NCBI RefSeq assembly: GCF_041197575.1
Contig: NZ_JBDKXB010000014.1
Location: 25,518-89,517 of the forward strand
DNA from: Thioalkalicoccus limnaeus
GTDB taxonomy: Bacteria; Pseudomonadota; Gammaproteobacteria; Chromatiales; Chromatiaceae
Direction of reading: 5' to 3'
Length of the DNA stretch: 64,000 bases
Every line of letters starts with the position of its first letter. The stretch's first letter is position 1. Shown here in pieces: positions 8,443 through 16,465 of the stretch. A program made the position numbers and the translations under genes. Below the pieces are notes generated by a model. That model ran no database searches, was not told the DNA's origin, and worked only from the letters and a program-made list of their open reading frames with translations.

Positions 8443-9873
8443 ATGGAATTCCTGCCAATCTTTCTCGATGTGAAAGACAAGCCATGCCTCGTCGTCGGCG
8501 GTGGCGAGATCGCGATCCGCAAGATCTCGAACCTGCGCCGTGCCGGCGCCGCGGTTCGCGTCGTGGCCCCCGAGCTGGCCCCAGCGCTGCGACCGCTGCT
8601 CGAACGCGGCGAGATCAGACACGAGGCACGACCGTTCTGCGATGCCGACCTGACGGGGGCCTTGCTGGTCGTGGCCGCCACCGACGACCGCGAGGTCAAT
8701 CATCACATCGCGGAGCTGGCGCGGGCCGCATCCATCCCGGTCAATGTCGTCGATCAGCCCGAGGATTGCAGTTTCCTGATGCCGTCCGTGATCGATCGCT
8801 CGCCCGTCGTGGTCGCCGTCTCGACCGGCACGGCCTCGCCGGTTTTGGCGCGCCTGCTGCGCACCCGCCTCGAGGCCCTGATCCCAGCTGCCTACGGGCG
8901 ACTGGCCGAGCTCTGCGCCAGCTACCGCCCTCGGGTCAAGGAACGTTTCACCGAACAGCGCGATCGCCGCCGCTTTTGGGATCGGGTCCTCCAGGGCGGC
9001 GTTGCCGAACGCGTCTTCTCGGGGCACCTGGACGAGGCCCGTGTCGCCATGGAGCGGGAACTCGCCAGCACCTCACCGCCATCCGACAGCGGCGAGGTCT
9101 ACCTGGTCGGCGCCGGTCCCGGTGACCCGGACCTGCTGACCTTCCGCGCGTTGCGTCTGATGCAACAAGCCGACGTCGTCGTCTACGATCGACTGGTCGC
9201 CAAGTCGATCCTCGACAAGGTCCGCCGCGATGCCCAGCGTATCTATGTCGGCAAGGAACGCGATAACCACGTGATGCGCCAGGAACAGATCAATCGCCTG
9301 CTGGTCGACCTGGCGAAGCAGGGACATCGGGTCCTGCGCCTGAAAGGCGGGGACCCCTTCATCTTCGGCCGCGGCGGCGAGGAGATCGATACCTTGGCCG
9401 AGGAAGGGATCCCGTTCCAGGTCATTCCCGGCATCACCGCCGCGGCCGGTTGCGCGAGCTACACCGGGATCCCGCTGACGCACCGCGATTATGCCCAGTC
9501 GGTGACTTTCGTGACCGGTCATTTGAAGGACAACACGATCGATCTGAACTGGGCGCAGTTGGCACAGCCGAACCAGACCATCGTCTTCTACATGGGGCTG
9601 GTCGGCCTCCCGGTCATCGTCGACCAGCTGATCTCGCATGGCGTTTCGCCACAGATGCCGGTGGCCCTGATCCAGCAGGGGACGACGCACAAGCAGCGCG
9701 TCTATTCCGGAACCCTGGCCGATATCCTCGACAAGGTCCAGCGCGACCCACCCCAACCGCCAACGCTGGTCATCGTCGGCGAGGTCGTGAAATTGCGCGA
9801 ACGCTTCAACTGGTTCCAGACCCCGCTCCCAGCGGAACAAGGGGCGATGGCCGCGATCTTCCCGGATAACTGA
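8443..9873 (+). CDS. cysG: Siroheme synthase (fused dehydrogenase/ferrochelatase and methyltransferase)
   Basis: A 476-residue CysG fusion. Residues 1-205 form the NAD-dependent precorrin-2 dehydrogenase/sirohydrochlorin ferrochelatase, with GGGEIAIRK near 18-26 and the LEALIPAAYGRLA helix. Residues from about 215 form uroporphyrinogen-III methyltransferase, with the signature VYLVGAGPGDPDLLT, then RLKGGDPFIFGRGGEE and the YTGIPLTHR segment. It makes siroheme, the cofactor of sulfite reductases including Dsr, which fits the divergent sulfur-transfer operon. Confidence 0.96.
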   Translation: MEFLPIFLDVKDKPCLVVGGGEIAIRKISNLRRAGAAVRVVAPELAPALRPLLERGEIRHEARPFCDADLTGALLVVAATDDREVNHHIAELARAASIPVNVVDQPEDCSFLMPSVIDRSPVVVAVSTGTASPVLARLLRTRLEALIPAAYGRLAELCASYRPRVKERFTEQRDRRRFWDRVLQGGVAERVFSGHLDEARVAMERELASTSPPSDSGEVYLVGAGPGDPDLLTFRALRLMQQADVVVYDRLVAKSILDKVRRDAQRIYVGKERDNHVMRQEQINRLLVDLAKQGHRVLRLKGGDPFIFGRGGEEIDTLAEEGIPFQVIPGITAAAGCASYTGIPLTHRDYAQSVTFVTGHLKDNTIDLNWAQLAQPNQTIVFYMGLVGLPVIVDQLISHGVSPQMPVALIQQGTTHKQRVYSGTLADILDKVQRDPPQPPTLVIVGEVVKLRERFNWFQTPLPAEQGAMAAIFPDN

Positions 9874-10470
9874 CCCGGACAGCGGCCAACGCCAGCGCTG
9901 CGCGTTCCTGCACCGGTGGCATCTGTGCCCTGATGCCCCGCCTGCCTCCAGGGGATTGAATCGCTGGACCCTGACCCGGACGCCGATTACACCGTCGGGG
10001 CACCCGTGCTCTGGTGCAGAAAGGCAACTACGCCGGGATCGAGGCGCGTTTGCCCCGGGGCGACATCTCCTTCCAGGGATGCCACGTCATCCGGTTCCTC
10101 GACAAGGTCTCGACAGGGTGCACCGCGAGTAAGTTTTACCCAACCCCGCCTCAAGCGCAGCGGCTACCTGTGGCTGAGGGACAAGCAGGACGGTGGCGAT
10201 CCTGGCAATTCAGCCCAATCCGCTCTCGCAAAGGCAGTCGGCGATCCGCATATTCTTCGAAGGTCTCGTCCGATCCTCTGCTGATGTCGCTCCGGACGGA
10301 TGGTCGGCAAGACGGGCTTTCCGATGGGACGAGCAGCCCAGGACGGCAACGGTGTAGTAGGGATTGCGGTGCACACTTCCGGCCGACGGTGCCACCCCTA
10401 ACGATGCTGGGCGTCTGCGCGGGCGGTTTCCTCAAACAACTGACCAGGATGGCTTTTTGCGGGAGGAACC
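9874..10470. other. Intergenic stretch of 597 bases, no gene recognised
   Basis: No open frame here has a ribosome site or recognisable protein features. A short frame around 10014-10110 reads like coding sequence (GNYAGIEARLPRGDI) but breaks down quickly, so a gene relic is possible. The last bases carry GGGAGGA before the next gene. Confidence 0.4.
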
Positions 10471-12141
10471 ATGTTACGGAACCCTGTTGGGATCAGTGTA
10501 GTGCTCTTGGCAATCGTCATCGCCGGCGCCGGATGTCAGGCGCAATCGGCCAACCCCGCCAACGACGACGGCGGCCGCTTCTACGAAGGCTTCGGTAACT
10601 ACCACCGCGCCGCCTCCACGGACTCACCCCAAGCCCAGCGCTGGTTCGACCAGGGCATGCAACTGCTCTATGGGTTCAACCACGACGAAGCCATCCGATC
10701 CTTCCAAAACGCGGCCGCCGCCGATGACGACTTCGCCATGGCCTGGTGGGGCGCCGCTTACGCGCACGGGTTGCACATCAACAACCCCCAGATGACCGAA
10801 ATCCAGTCACAACGTGCCCACGCCGCTGCTCAGGAGGCGATGAAGCGCATCGAACACGCCTCCCCGGCCGAACAGGCTCTGATCCGCGCCGTCAATCAGC
10901 GCTACGCCATGCCCATCCCCGAAGACCGCTCGTCGCTGGATCGAGCCTACGCCGACGCCATGCAGGCTGCGTGGAAGGCGCATCCCGCCGACCCCGACGT
11001 CGGCACCCTCTACGCCGAATCCCTCATGAACCTTCAGCCGTGGGATCTCTGGACCCGGGATGGCAAACCCAAAGGCCGAACGCCCGAGATCGTCGCCACC
11101 CTCGAACGCGTGATGGAAATTCACCCCGATCATCCCGGTGCCAACCACTTCTACATCCACGCCATCGAAGCCTCCCCGACCCCCGAGCGGGCTGTCGCCG
11201 CCGCCGACCGTCTCGGCGCGCTGGTGCCCGGATCGGGACATCTCGTCCACATGCCGGCACACATCTATGCCCGTGTCGGCCGATGGGCGGATGCATCCGA
11301 CGCCAATGTCAAAGCCGTCGCCGCCGACCGCGCCTATTTCGCCGTCGCCCCCGCTCCGGAGTTCTATTCCCTCTACTACGTCCACAACCTTCACTTCCTG
11401 GCATGGTCGGCCATGATGGAAGGGCGCTACCAAACCGCCATGCAGGCCGCCAACGAACTCGAGCGCGACATCCCGGAATCCTTCCTTAAGGAGTGGACTT
11501 ACGTCGCCGACGGTTTCCTGCCGGTGACCTATCACGTCATGCTCCGCTTCGGAAAATGGGACCAGATTCTCGCCGCCCCCGAACCGGCTGACTACCGGTT
11601 GGTCAGCCGCGCCTCGCGCCACTATGCCCGCGGCGTCGCTTTGGCGGCCATGGGCGACATCGACGCAGCTCAGAAGGAACTCGATGCCTTTGAACTAGCA
11701 GCCGCTAAGATTCCCGCCGACTGGCTGGTCGGTAACAACAAGGCCAACGACGTGATGGCCATCGCCCTACACATGCTGCGCGGCGAACTCGCTTTCCGCG
11801 AGGGCAAGACCGACGACGCCTTCGTCCTTCTCCGTAAGGGCATCGCGCTGGAAGACGCACTTGCTTACGACGAACCCCCCGGCTGGATGCAGCCGGTGCG
11901 CCACGCCTTGGGTGCCCTGCTGCTCGCCGAGAAACGCCCCGAGGAAGCCGAAGCGGTGTACAGCGCCGACCTCGCCAAGTATCCCGAAAACGGCTGGGCC
12001 TTGCTCGGCCTGCAACAATCCCTGGCATCCCAGGGGAAGAACGCCGACGCTACCAAGGCCGAAACGCGACTGGCCACCACCTGGACCCGCGCCGACGTCA
12101 AGCCCGTGGCGTCCTGCTACTGCCACCCCGACGCGCGATAG
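10471..12141 (+). CDS. Exported TPR-repeat protein, 556 aa
   Basis: The protein begins with a hydrophobic signal (residues 5-20) ending in AGAGC, a lipobox-like site with Cys22, so it is probably exported and perhaps lipid-anchored. The rest is alpha-helical TPR sequence with the family hallmarks NHFYIHAIEASPTPERA (about 226-242) and HMPAHIYARVGRW (about 258-270). It ends in CYCHPDAR. GGGAGGA precedes the ATG. Such proteins occur widely in environmental bacteria without a defined role. The gene is flanked by non-coding DNA on the left and a DUF4242 relic on the right, which suggests arrival by recombination. Confidence 0.85.
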   Translation: MLRNPVGISVVLLAIVIAGAGCQAQSANPANDDGGRFYEGFGNYHRAASTDSPQAQRWFDQGMQLLYGFNHDEAIRSFQNAAAADDDFAMAWWGAAYAHGLHINNPQMTEIQSQRAHAAAQEAMKRIEHASPAEQALIRAVNQRYAMPIPEDRSSLDRAYADAMQAAWKAHPADPDVGTLYAESLMNLQPWDLWTRDGKPKGRTPEIVATLERVMEIHPDHPGANHFYIHAIEASPTPERAVAAADRLGALVPGSGHLVHMPAHIYARVGRWADASDANVKAVAADRAYFAVAPAPEFYSLYYVHNLHFLAWSAMMEGRYQTAMQAANELERDIPESFLKEWTYVADGFLPVTYHVMLRFGKWDQILAAPEPADYRLVSRASRHYARGVALAAMGDIDAAQKELDAFELAAAKIPADWLVGNNKANDVMAIALHMLRGELAFREGKTDDAFVLLRKGIALEDALAYDEPPGWMQPVRHALGALLLAEKRPEEAEAVYSADLAKYPENGWALLGLQQSLASQGKNADATKAETRLATTWTRADVKPVASCYCHPDAR

Positions 12142-12171
12142 CGTCCATCGTCGGCAGCGCGGCCGGCACCG

Positions 12172-12321
12172 GCCATCCGGTTCGTTGATGACGTAGCTGC
12201 GGATCCAGCGCACCTGATCGGGCATCTCGTCGTTGCCGATCCGGCTCGAAAGCTCGGCGGTCCGCTCCAGTCCCCGCGCGGACGCCCAAGCGCAGCGACG
12301 GCGAATGGCGTAGGTCTTCAT
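12172..12321 (-). pseudogene. Truncated DUF4242 (nickel-binding SCO4226-like) gene relic
   Basis: From the ATG at 12321 the minus strand encodes MKTYAIRRRCAWASARGLE and then DEMPDQVRWIRSYVINEPDG. This is the N-terminal half of the DUF4242 family, normally about 90 residues. After residue 50 the reading frame becomes Arg/Cys-rich and the conserved C-terminal half is missing. The break lies about 30 bases from the stop of the convergent TPR gene, so recombination near 12142-12172 may have removed the 3' part. Confidence 0.55.
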
Positions 12322-12689
12322 TGGCAACTCCCATGGTCTAGCGGACAGGCGCGGCCATCCGACGGTGCTGTGGTGCCCCCCGCGCGGGGTTCGCGCAACG
12401 ACTTGGCCGAGCGACTGGTCGTTGACCTTGGGACGAAGCCTAGCGCCCGGCTGTATCAGCGGGATTACCGATGACGGCGATGTTTTTGCCTGTTGGTAAC
12501 ACCGGACCACCCGCCTCCGGTGCCCGTTGCCGCCCTCCCTGTGCAGAGATAACAGACCCAAAACACAATGTCGGTCCCGCCCGTTACATCGCCCGCCTAA
12601 CCTTGGTGGGGTCGGCCCAAAGCAGGGCCCGAGTCCATCACGCTGACCGCTGGGGCCCGGCCCCCGGGTTGCCCCGCTCGGCGCCACTG
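12322..12689. other. Intergenic stretch, no gene recognised
   Basis: No supported gene is seen between the DUF4242 relic and the response regulator promoter. Several GC-rich open frames lack ribosome sites and family features. Confidence 0.4.
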
Positions 12690-12718
12690 GTGGCACCCGA
12701 ATACTTGACTGCTATACT
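12690..12718 (+). promoter_or_regulatory. Possible sigma-70 promoter for the response regulator
   Basis: GTGGCA (4 of 6 matches to the -35 consensus) and TATACT (5 of 6 to the -10) are separated by 17 bases. The -10 lies 30 bases before the start codon at 12748. Confidence 0.4.
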
Positions 12719-12747
12719 CGGAGGCAACAGAACAGCGGATCGACGCG

Positions 12748-13512
12748 ATGAACGACACACCGCTCTTATCCCCGCTCGTGCTCGTGGTGGATGATGACCC
12801 GGGTGTGCGCGACCTGATCGAGGACTATCTGTCGGGGCAGGGCTATCAGGTCCTCTGCGCCGCGGACGCGGTCACGGCCCGGGGGCTGCTGGAGTCGCAA
12901 TCCCCCGAGGTGGCGCTCCTGGATGTGGGTCTGCCCGGCGAGGACGGTCTGGCGCTGGCGCGCTTCATCCGGGAACGGCTGGATATCGGCATCATCATGG
13001 TCTCGGGCGCGGGCGAGACCCTGGACCGCATCATCGGTCTCGAGATCGGCGCCGATGACTATGTGGCCAAGCCCTTCGATCCGCGCGAGCTGAAGGCCCG
13101 GATCAAAGGCGTCTGCCGCCGCTATCGGCGCGGCGCCCCGTCGACATCTGGCGAAACGCCCCCGATCGAGACCGAAACGCGGCGGGTCCTCCTCGGCCGA
13201 TGCCAGCTCGATCTGGATACCCGCCAGCTCTTCGATGCTGAGGGACGCGAGCTGCCACTCTCATCGACGGATTTCGAGCTGCTCAAGATGTTCGTCGAAC
13301 GCCCCAACCGACCCCTGACCCGCGATCAGATCCTCTCGATCACCCAGAACCGCGACTGGAGCCCCTTCGATCGCAGCATCGACATCCGCATCGCCCGGCT
13401 GCGCCGCAAGATCGAGCCTGACCCGGAACACCCGACCTCGATCCGCACGTTGCGGGGCCATGGTTACATGTTCGTTCCAGCCAAGGCCGGTGAGTCGGTC
13501 GGGTCACCATGA
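12748..13512 (+). CDS. OmpR-family response regulator
   Basis: This 254-residue protein has a receiver domain at about 9-125: acidic Asp15-17, phospho-acceptor Asp59 in LLDVGLPGEDG, and the switch Lys in YVAKPFDPREL. The C-terminal winged helix is at about 150-248, with the STDFELLKMF, SIDIRIARLRRKIE and RTLRGHGYMF motifs. It should bind DNA as a dimer on phosphorylation. The hybrid kinase gene 170 bases downstream is the likely partner. The stop codon overlaps an ATG (13509-13512), but the following frame has only 51 codons. Confidence 0.93.
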   Translation: MNDTPLLSPLVLVVDDDPGVRDLIEDYLSGQGYQVLCAADAVTARGLLESQSPEVALLDVGLPGEDGLALARFIRERLDIGIIMVSGAGETLDRIIGLEIGADDYVAKPFDPRELKARIKGVCRRYRRGAPSTSGETPPIETETRRVLLGRCQLDLDTRQLFDAEGRELPLSSTDFELLKMFVERPNRPLTRDQILSITQNRDWSPFDRSIDIRIARLRRKIEPDPEHPTSIRTLRGHGYMFVPAKAGESVGSP

Positions 13513-13682
13513 AGTTCGCGCCGGAGTCGCTCCACATCTTCCTCTCCGGTTTGGCGACGACCGGGGTCAGGGTCAGCGCAGAACGAGCCGCCATGTGGCG
13601 TTGCGGGCGTGGGGCTTCGTGGTTGGTGTGCCATCCAGCCCAATACCCGTCGCCATCTTTTTGACATGGAGCCGATCAGGCG

Positions 13683-16253
13683 ATGAAGACAAGCGATGAT
13701 GACCGTCTCGTTCCTTCACCGCCCCTCAGGCCACGCCGGCAGCAGACCTTCGCCGTTGGACCGCGCGGCGCGCTAGTGGCGGACACGATTCACCAGGTCC
13801 GTGAACAGATCGAGCAGGCCCTGCGGCACATTGCCCTCGGCGTCTGCGCGGCCAGTGGCGATTCGCTCTTCCAAACGATTGTCAATTCCCTGGCCGAGAC
13901 GCTCGGCGTCGACATGGCCTTCATCAGTGAACTGCCGGCCGGCTGCGAGACCCATGTCGGGACGCGCGCTGTCAGCGATCGTGGCTTGACGGTTCCAAAC
14001 CTGGAGTTCGAGCTAGCGGGTACCCCCTGCCTCAAGGTCCTGAACGAGGGCTTCCAGTTCATCGGCGACGATCTAAGTCGGCGCTTTCCGGTGGAGAATA
14101 TGCTGAGCGGCTTCGGCTTTGTCGCCTATGCCGGCTACCCCCTCGTCGACTCGGCGGGGCGGGCCATCGGTCTCGTTGCGTTGCTGCATCGTGCGCCCCT
14201 GACCGACGCGGGGCTGATCGAGGCGGTACTTCAGATCTACTCGGTCCGGGTCGCGGCCGAGCTCGATCGACAGCGCTCGGAGGCGAGCTACCGGGCGATC
14301 TTCGAAGCGGCCGAGGATGCCATTTTCGTGCATGACCTGGCCACTGGCGCGATCCTCGACGTGAACCCAGCCGCCTGCCGGACCTATGGTTATTCGCACA
14401 AGGAGATGCTCCACCTCAACCCCGGGCATCTGTCCTCTGGTATACCCCCGTATGATCTGGAGGGGGCCGCCCGGTGGATTGGCCTGGCGAGCGCCGGCGA
14501 ACCGCAGCGTTTTGAATGGCACCGGCGCAACGCGGACGGTAGCCTGCACTGGGACGAGGTTACGCTGAAACGCGCCACCCTTGGCGGCATCGACCGGCTG
14601 ATCGCCATCACCCGCGAGATCACCGAACGCAAGCGGGCCGAGGAGACCCTGAGGGCCACCTTCGAGGCCGCGCTCGACCCCATCATCGGCATGGATGATG
14701 CCGGGCAGGTCATCGCCTTCAACCCGGCCGCGGAGCAGACCTTCGGCTACCGTCGCGCCGAGGTGATCGGACGATCGCTCGCCGAGCTGATCGTCCCGGA
14801 ACGATTCCGGGAGGCCCACCGCTTGGGTATGGTGCGTTATCACCGGGACGGACATGGCCCGATGCTGGGACAACGGGTCGAGGTCATCGCCTGTCGCGCC
14901 GACGGCAGTGAGCTCCCGGTCGAGGTTGCCATCGACCAGGCCCAGGGGCCGGAGGGCACCTTCTTCGTCGGTTATCTACGCAACATCACCGAGCGCAAGC
15001 TTGCCGAGGAGGAGCACGCCCGGCTCGAGTCGCAGTTCCGCCAAGCCCAGAAGATGGAGGCCATCGGCCATCTGGCCGGTGGCATCGCCCATGACTTCAA
15101 CAACATTTTGACCGGGGCGATGGGCTACGTGACGCTTGCCCAAGAGCTGACCCGTGACCACGGCGACTCGAGGCTCGACCGGTATCTGGACCGTGCCCAA
15201 CGGGCCGGACTGCGCGCTCGCGACCTGATCCAGCAGCTCTTGACCTTCAGCCGCGGTCAGCGGGGTGACCCGCGCCCGCTCGAACTGGCGCCGCTGGTGC
15301 GGGAGACCCTCCGCTTCCTCGGTGCGACGCTCGGGTCCGAGGTCGAGATCGTGACCCATCTGCCACCGGATCTGCCGCAGGTCAATCTAGACCCGGTTCA
15401 GGTCGAGCAGATCCTGATCAATCTCTGCATCAATGCCCGCGACGCCATGTCCGGCAGCGGTCGCCTGGAGATCGGGCTCGCCCGCGAGTCGCTGGCGGGC
15501 ACCGTTTGCGCCTCCTGCAAACAAAGGGTTCGGGGTGATCATCTGGTGCTGTGGGTGCGGGACACCGGGTCCGGCATCGCGCCGCGGCACCTCGACCGGC
15601 TTTTCGAGCCCTTCTTCACGACCAAACCGAGCGGCCAGGGGAGCGGCATGGGGCTCGCCGTCGTCCACGGGGTCGTCCACGAGTACGGCGGTCATTTGTG
15701 CGTCGCGAGCACCCCCCATCAGGGTACCCTGATCCGCGTCCTCTTCCCCCCGATGCACACGACCAACCCGCTCGTTGCGGAACCGGCATCGGCCAAGCCG
15801 CGGCCGACCGCCGCGCCGGCACGCCGGTATGGACGCGTCCTTCTGGTCGACGACGACGATCTGGCGGGCGGGCTGATGCTCGATCTGCTGGAGGATCGCG
15901 GCCTGGATGTGATCCTGGTCACGAACGGCGAGGAGGCCCTGGCGACGCTGTCCAGCGCTCCCGAATCCGTCGATCTGCTGATCACCGACCAGGCGATGCC
16001 GCGGATGACGGGGATGGATCTGGCCCAACGGGTTCATCCGACCCATCCCGATCTGCCGATCCTCCTCTACACCGGCAACGCCGAGGCCCTCGACGCTGAG
16101 GAGATGGGCTCCGCCGGGGTTCGCGCCCTGATCCGTAAGCCGGTCGATGTGGCGGTGTTGGACGACTGGTTGCAGGAGCTGCTTCCGCCCGCTGACACGA
16201 GGGCCGCGATGCTTCCGCCCCCCCCGAGCCCGACTTCGACCATGCGACCTTGA
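13683..16253 (+). CDS. Hybrid sensor histidine kinase (GAF-PAS-PAS-HisKA-HATPase-REC)
   Basis: An 856-residue cytosolic kinase without membrane segments. A GAF-like domain occupies about 30-195, followed by two PAS domains at about 200-318 and 322-440 (each ending ITERKRAEE / ITERKLAEEE). The dimerisation/phosphoacceptor helix holds His470 in GGIAHDFNNILTG. The ATPase domain spans about 560-690, with DTGSGIAPRHLDRLFEPFFTTK and GSGMGLAVVHG. A C-terminal receiver has Asp769 in LLITDQAMPRMTG. The HDFNN box places it in the hybrid-kinase subgroup. The signal is probably intracellular (redox, light or a small ligand), since no transmembrane input exists. Confidence 0.93.
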   Translation: MKTSDDDRLVPSPPLRPRRQQTFAVGPRGALVADTIHQVREQIEQALRHIALGVCAASGDSLFQTIVNSLAETLGVDMAFISELPAGCETHVGTRAVSDRGLTVPNLEFELAGTPCLKVLNEGFQFIGDDLSRRFPVENMLSGFGFVAYAGYPLVDSAGRAIGLVALLHRAPLTDAGLIEAVLQIYSVRVAAELDRQRSEASYRAIFEAAEDAIFVHDLATGAILDVNPAACRTYGYSHKEMLHLNPGHLSSGIPPYDLEGAARWIGLASAGEPQRFEWHRRNADGSLHWDEVTLKRATLGGIDRLIAITREITERKRAEETLRATFEAALDPIIGMDDAGQVIAFNPAAEQTFGYRRAEVIGRSLAELIVPERFREAHRLGMVRYHRDGHGPMLGQRVEVIACRADGSELPVEVAIDQAQGPEGTFFVGYLRNITERKLAEEEHARLESQFRQAQKMEAIGHLAGGIAHDFNNILTGAMGYVTLAQELTRDHGDSRLDRYLDRAQRAGLRARDLIQQLLTFSRGQRGDPRPLELAPLVRETLRFLGATLGSEVEIVTHLPPDLPQVNLDPVQVEQILINLCINARDAMSGSGRLEIGLARESLAGTVCASCKQRVRGDHLVLWVRDTGSGIAPRHLDRLFEPFFTTKPSGQGSGMGLAVVHGVVHEYGGHLCVASTPHQGTLIRVLFPPMHTTNPLVAEPASAKPRPTAAPARRYGRVLLVDDDDLAGGLMLDLLEDRGLDVILVTNGEEALATLSSAPESVDLLITDQAMPRMTGMDLAQRVHPTHPDLPILLYTGNAEALDAEEMGSAGVRALIRKPVDVAVLDDWLQELLPPADTRAAMLPPPPSPTSTMRP

Positions 16254-16287
16254 CTCGGCCGTTTTGCGTGGCTCATGCGACCTTCAA

Positions 16288-16314
16288 TGCATTGAATGCA
16301 TTGAATGCATTGAA
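16288..16314. repeat. Three tandem 9-bp repeats (TGCATTGAA)
   Basis: Three perfect copies of TGCATTGAA lie between the hybrid kinase and the BTAD regulator. With the preceding TTCAA the first unit forms the 14-bp palindrome TTCAATGCATTGAA. The AT-rich block stands out in GC-rich DNA, about 150 bases upstream of the regulator start, so it could be a regulator binding site or a slippage tract. Confidence 0.6.
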
Positions 16315-16465
16315 ACGCGGGGGTCGAAACCCGCTGTCGTGCCGACCGTCACCATTTCTCGGCCGGTGTCGTTCGCTGAGACTGATGCTTGTCCAGCGCT
16401 ACAGCATTCTCTTTCAGTGGCTCGCCTTGATCGTCGCTTGACGGGCTTCAGGTGCGAGGAACGAC

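Noticed and set aside
10014..10598. Open frame of 194 codons upstream of the TPR exported protein
   Set aside because: Only the first 35 residues look coding; it overlaps the true gene start and has no ribosome site.
12703..12718. TTGACT next to TATACT as a promoter
   Set aside because: The hexamers are almost adjacent; a -35 further upstream gives the proper 17-base spacing.
13509..13664. ATG overlapping the response regulator stop (ATGA), followed by 51 codons
   Set aside because: The overlap looks like translational coupling, but the peptide is short, Arg/Ser/Trp-rich and has no family features; the hybrid kinase starts elsewhere.
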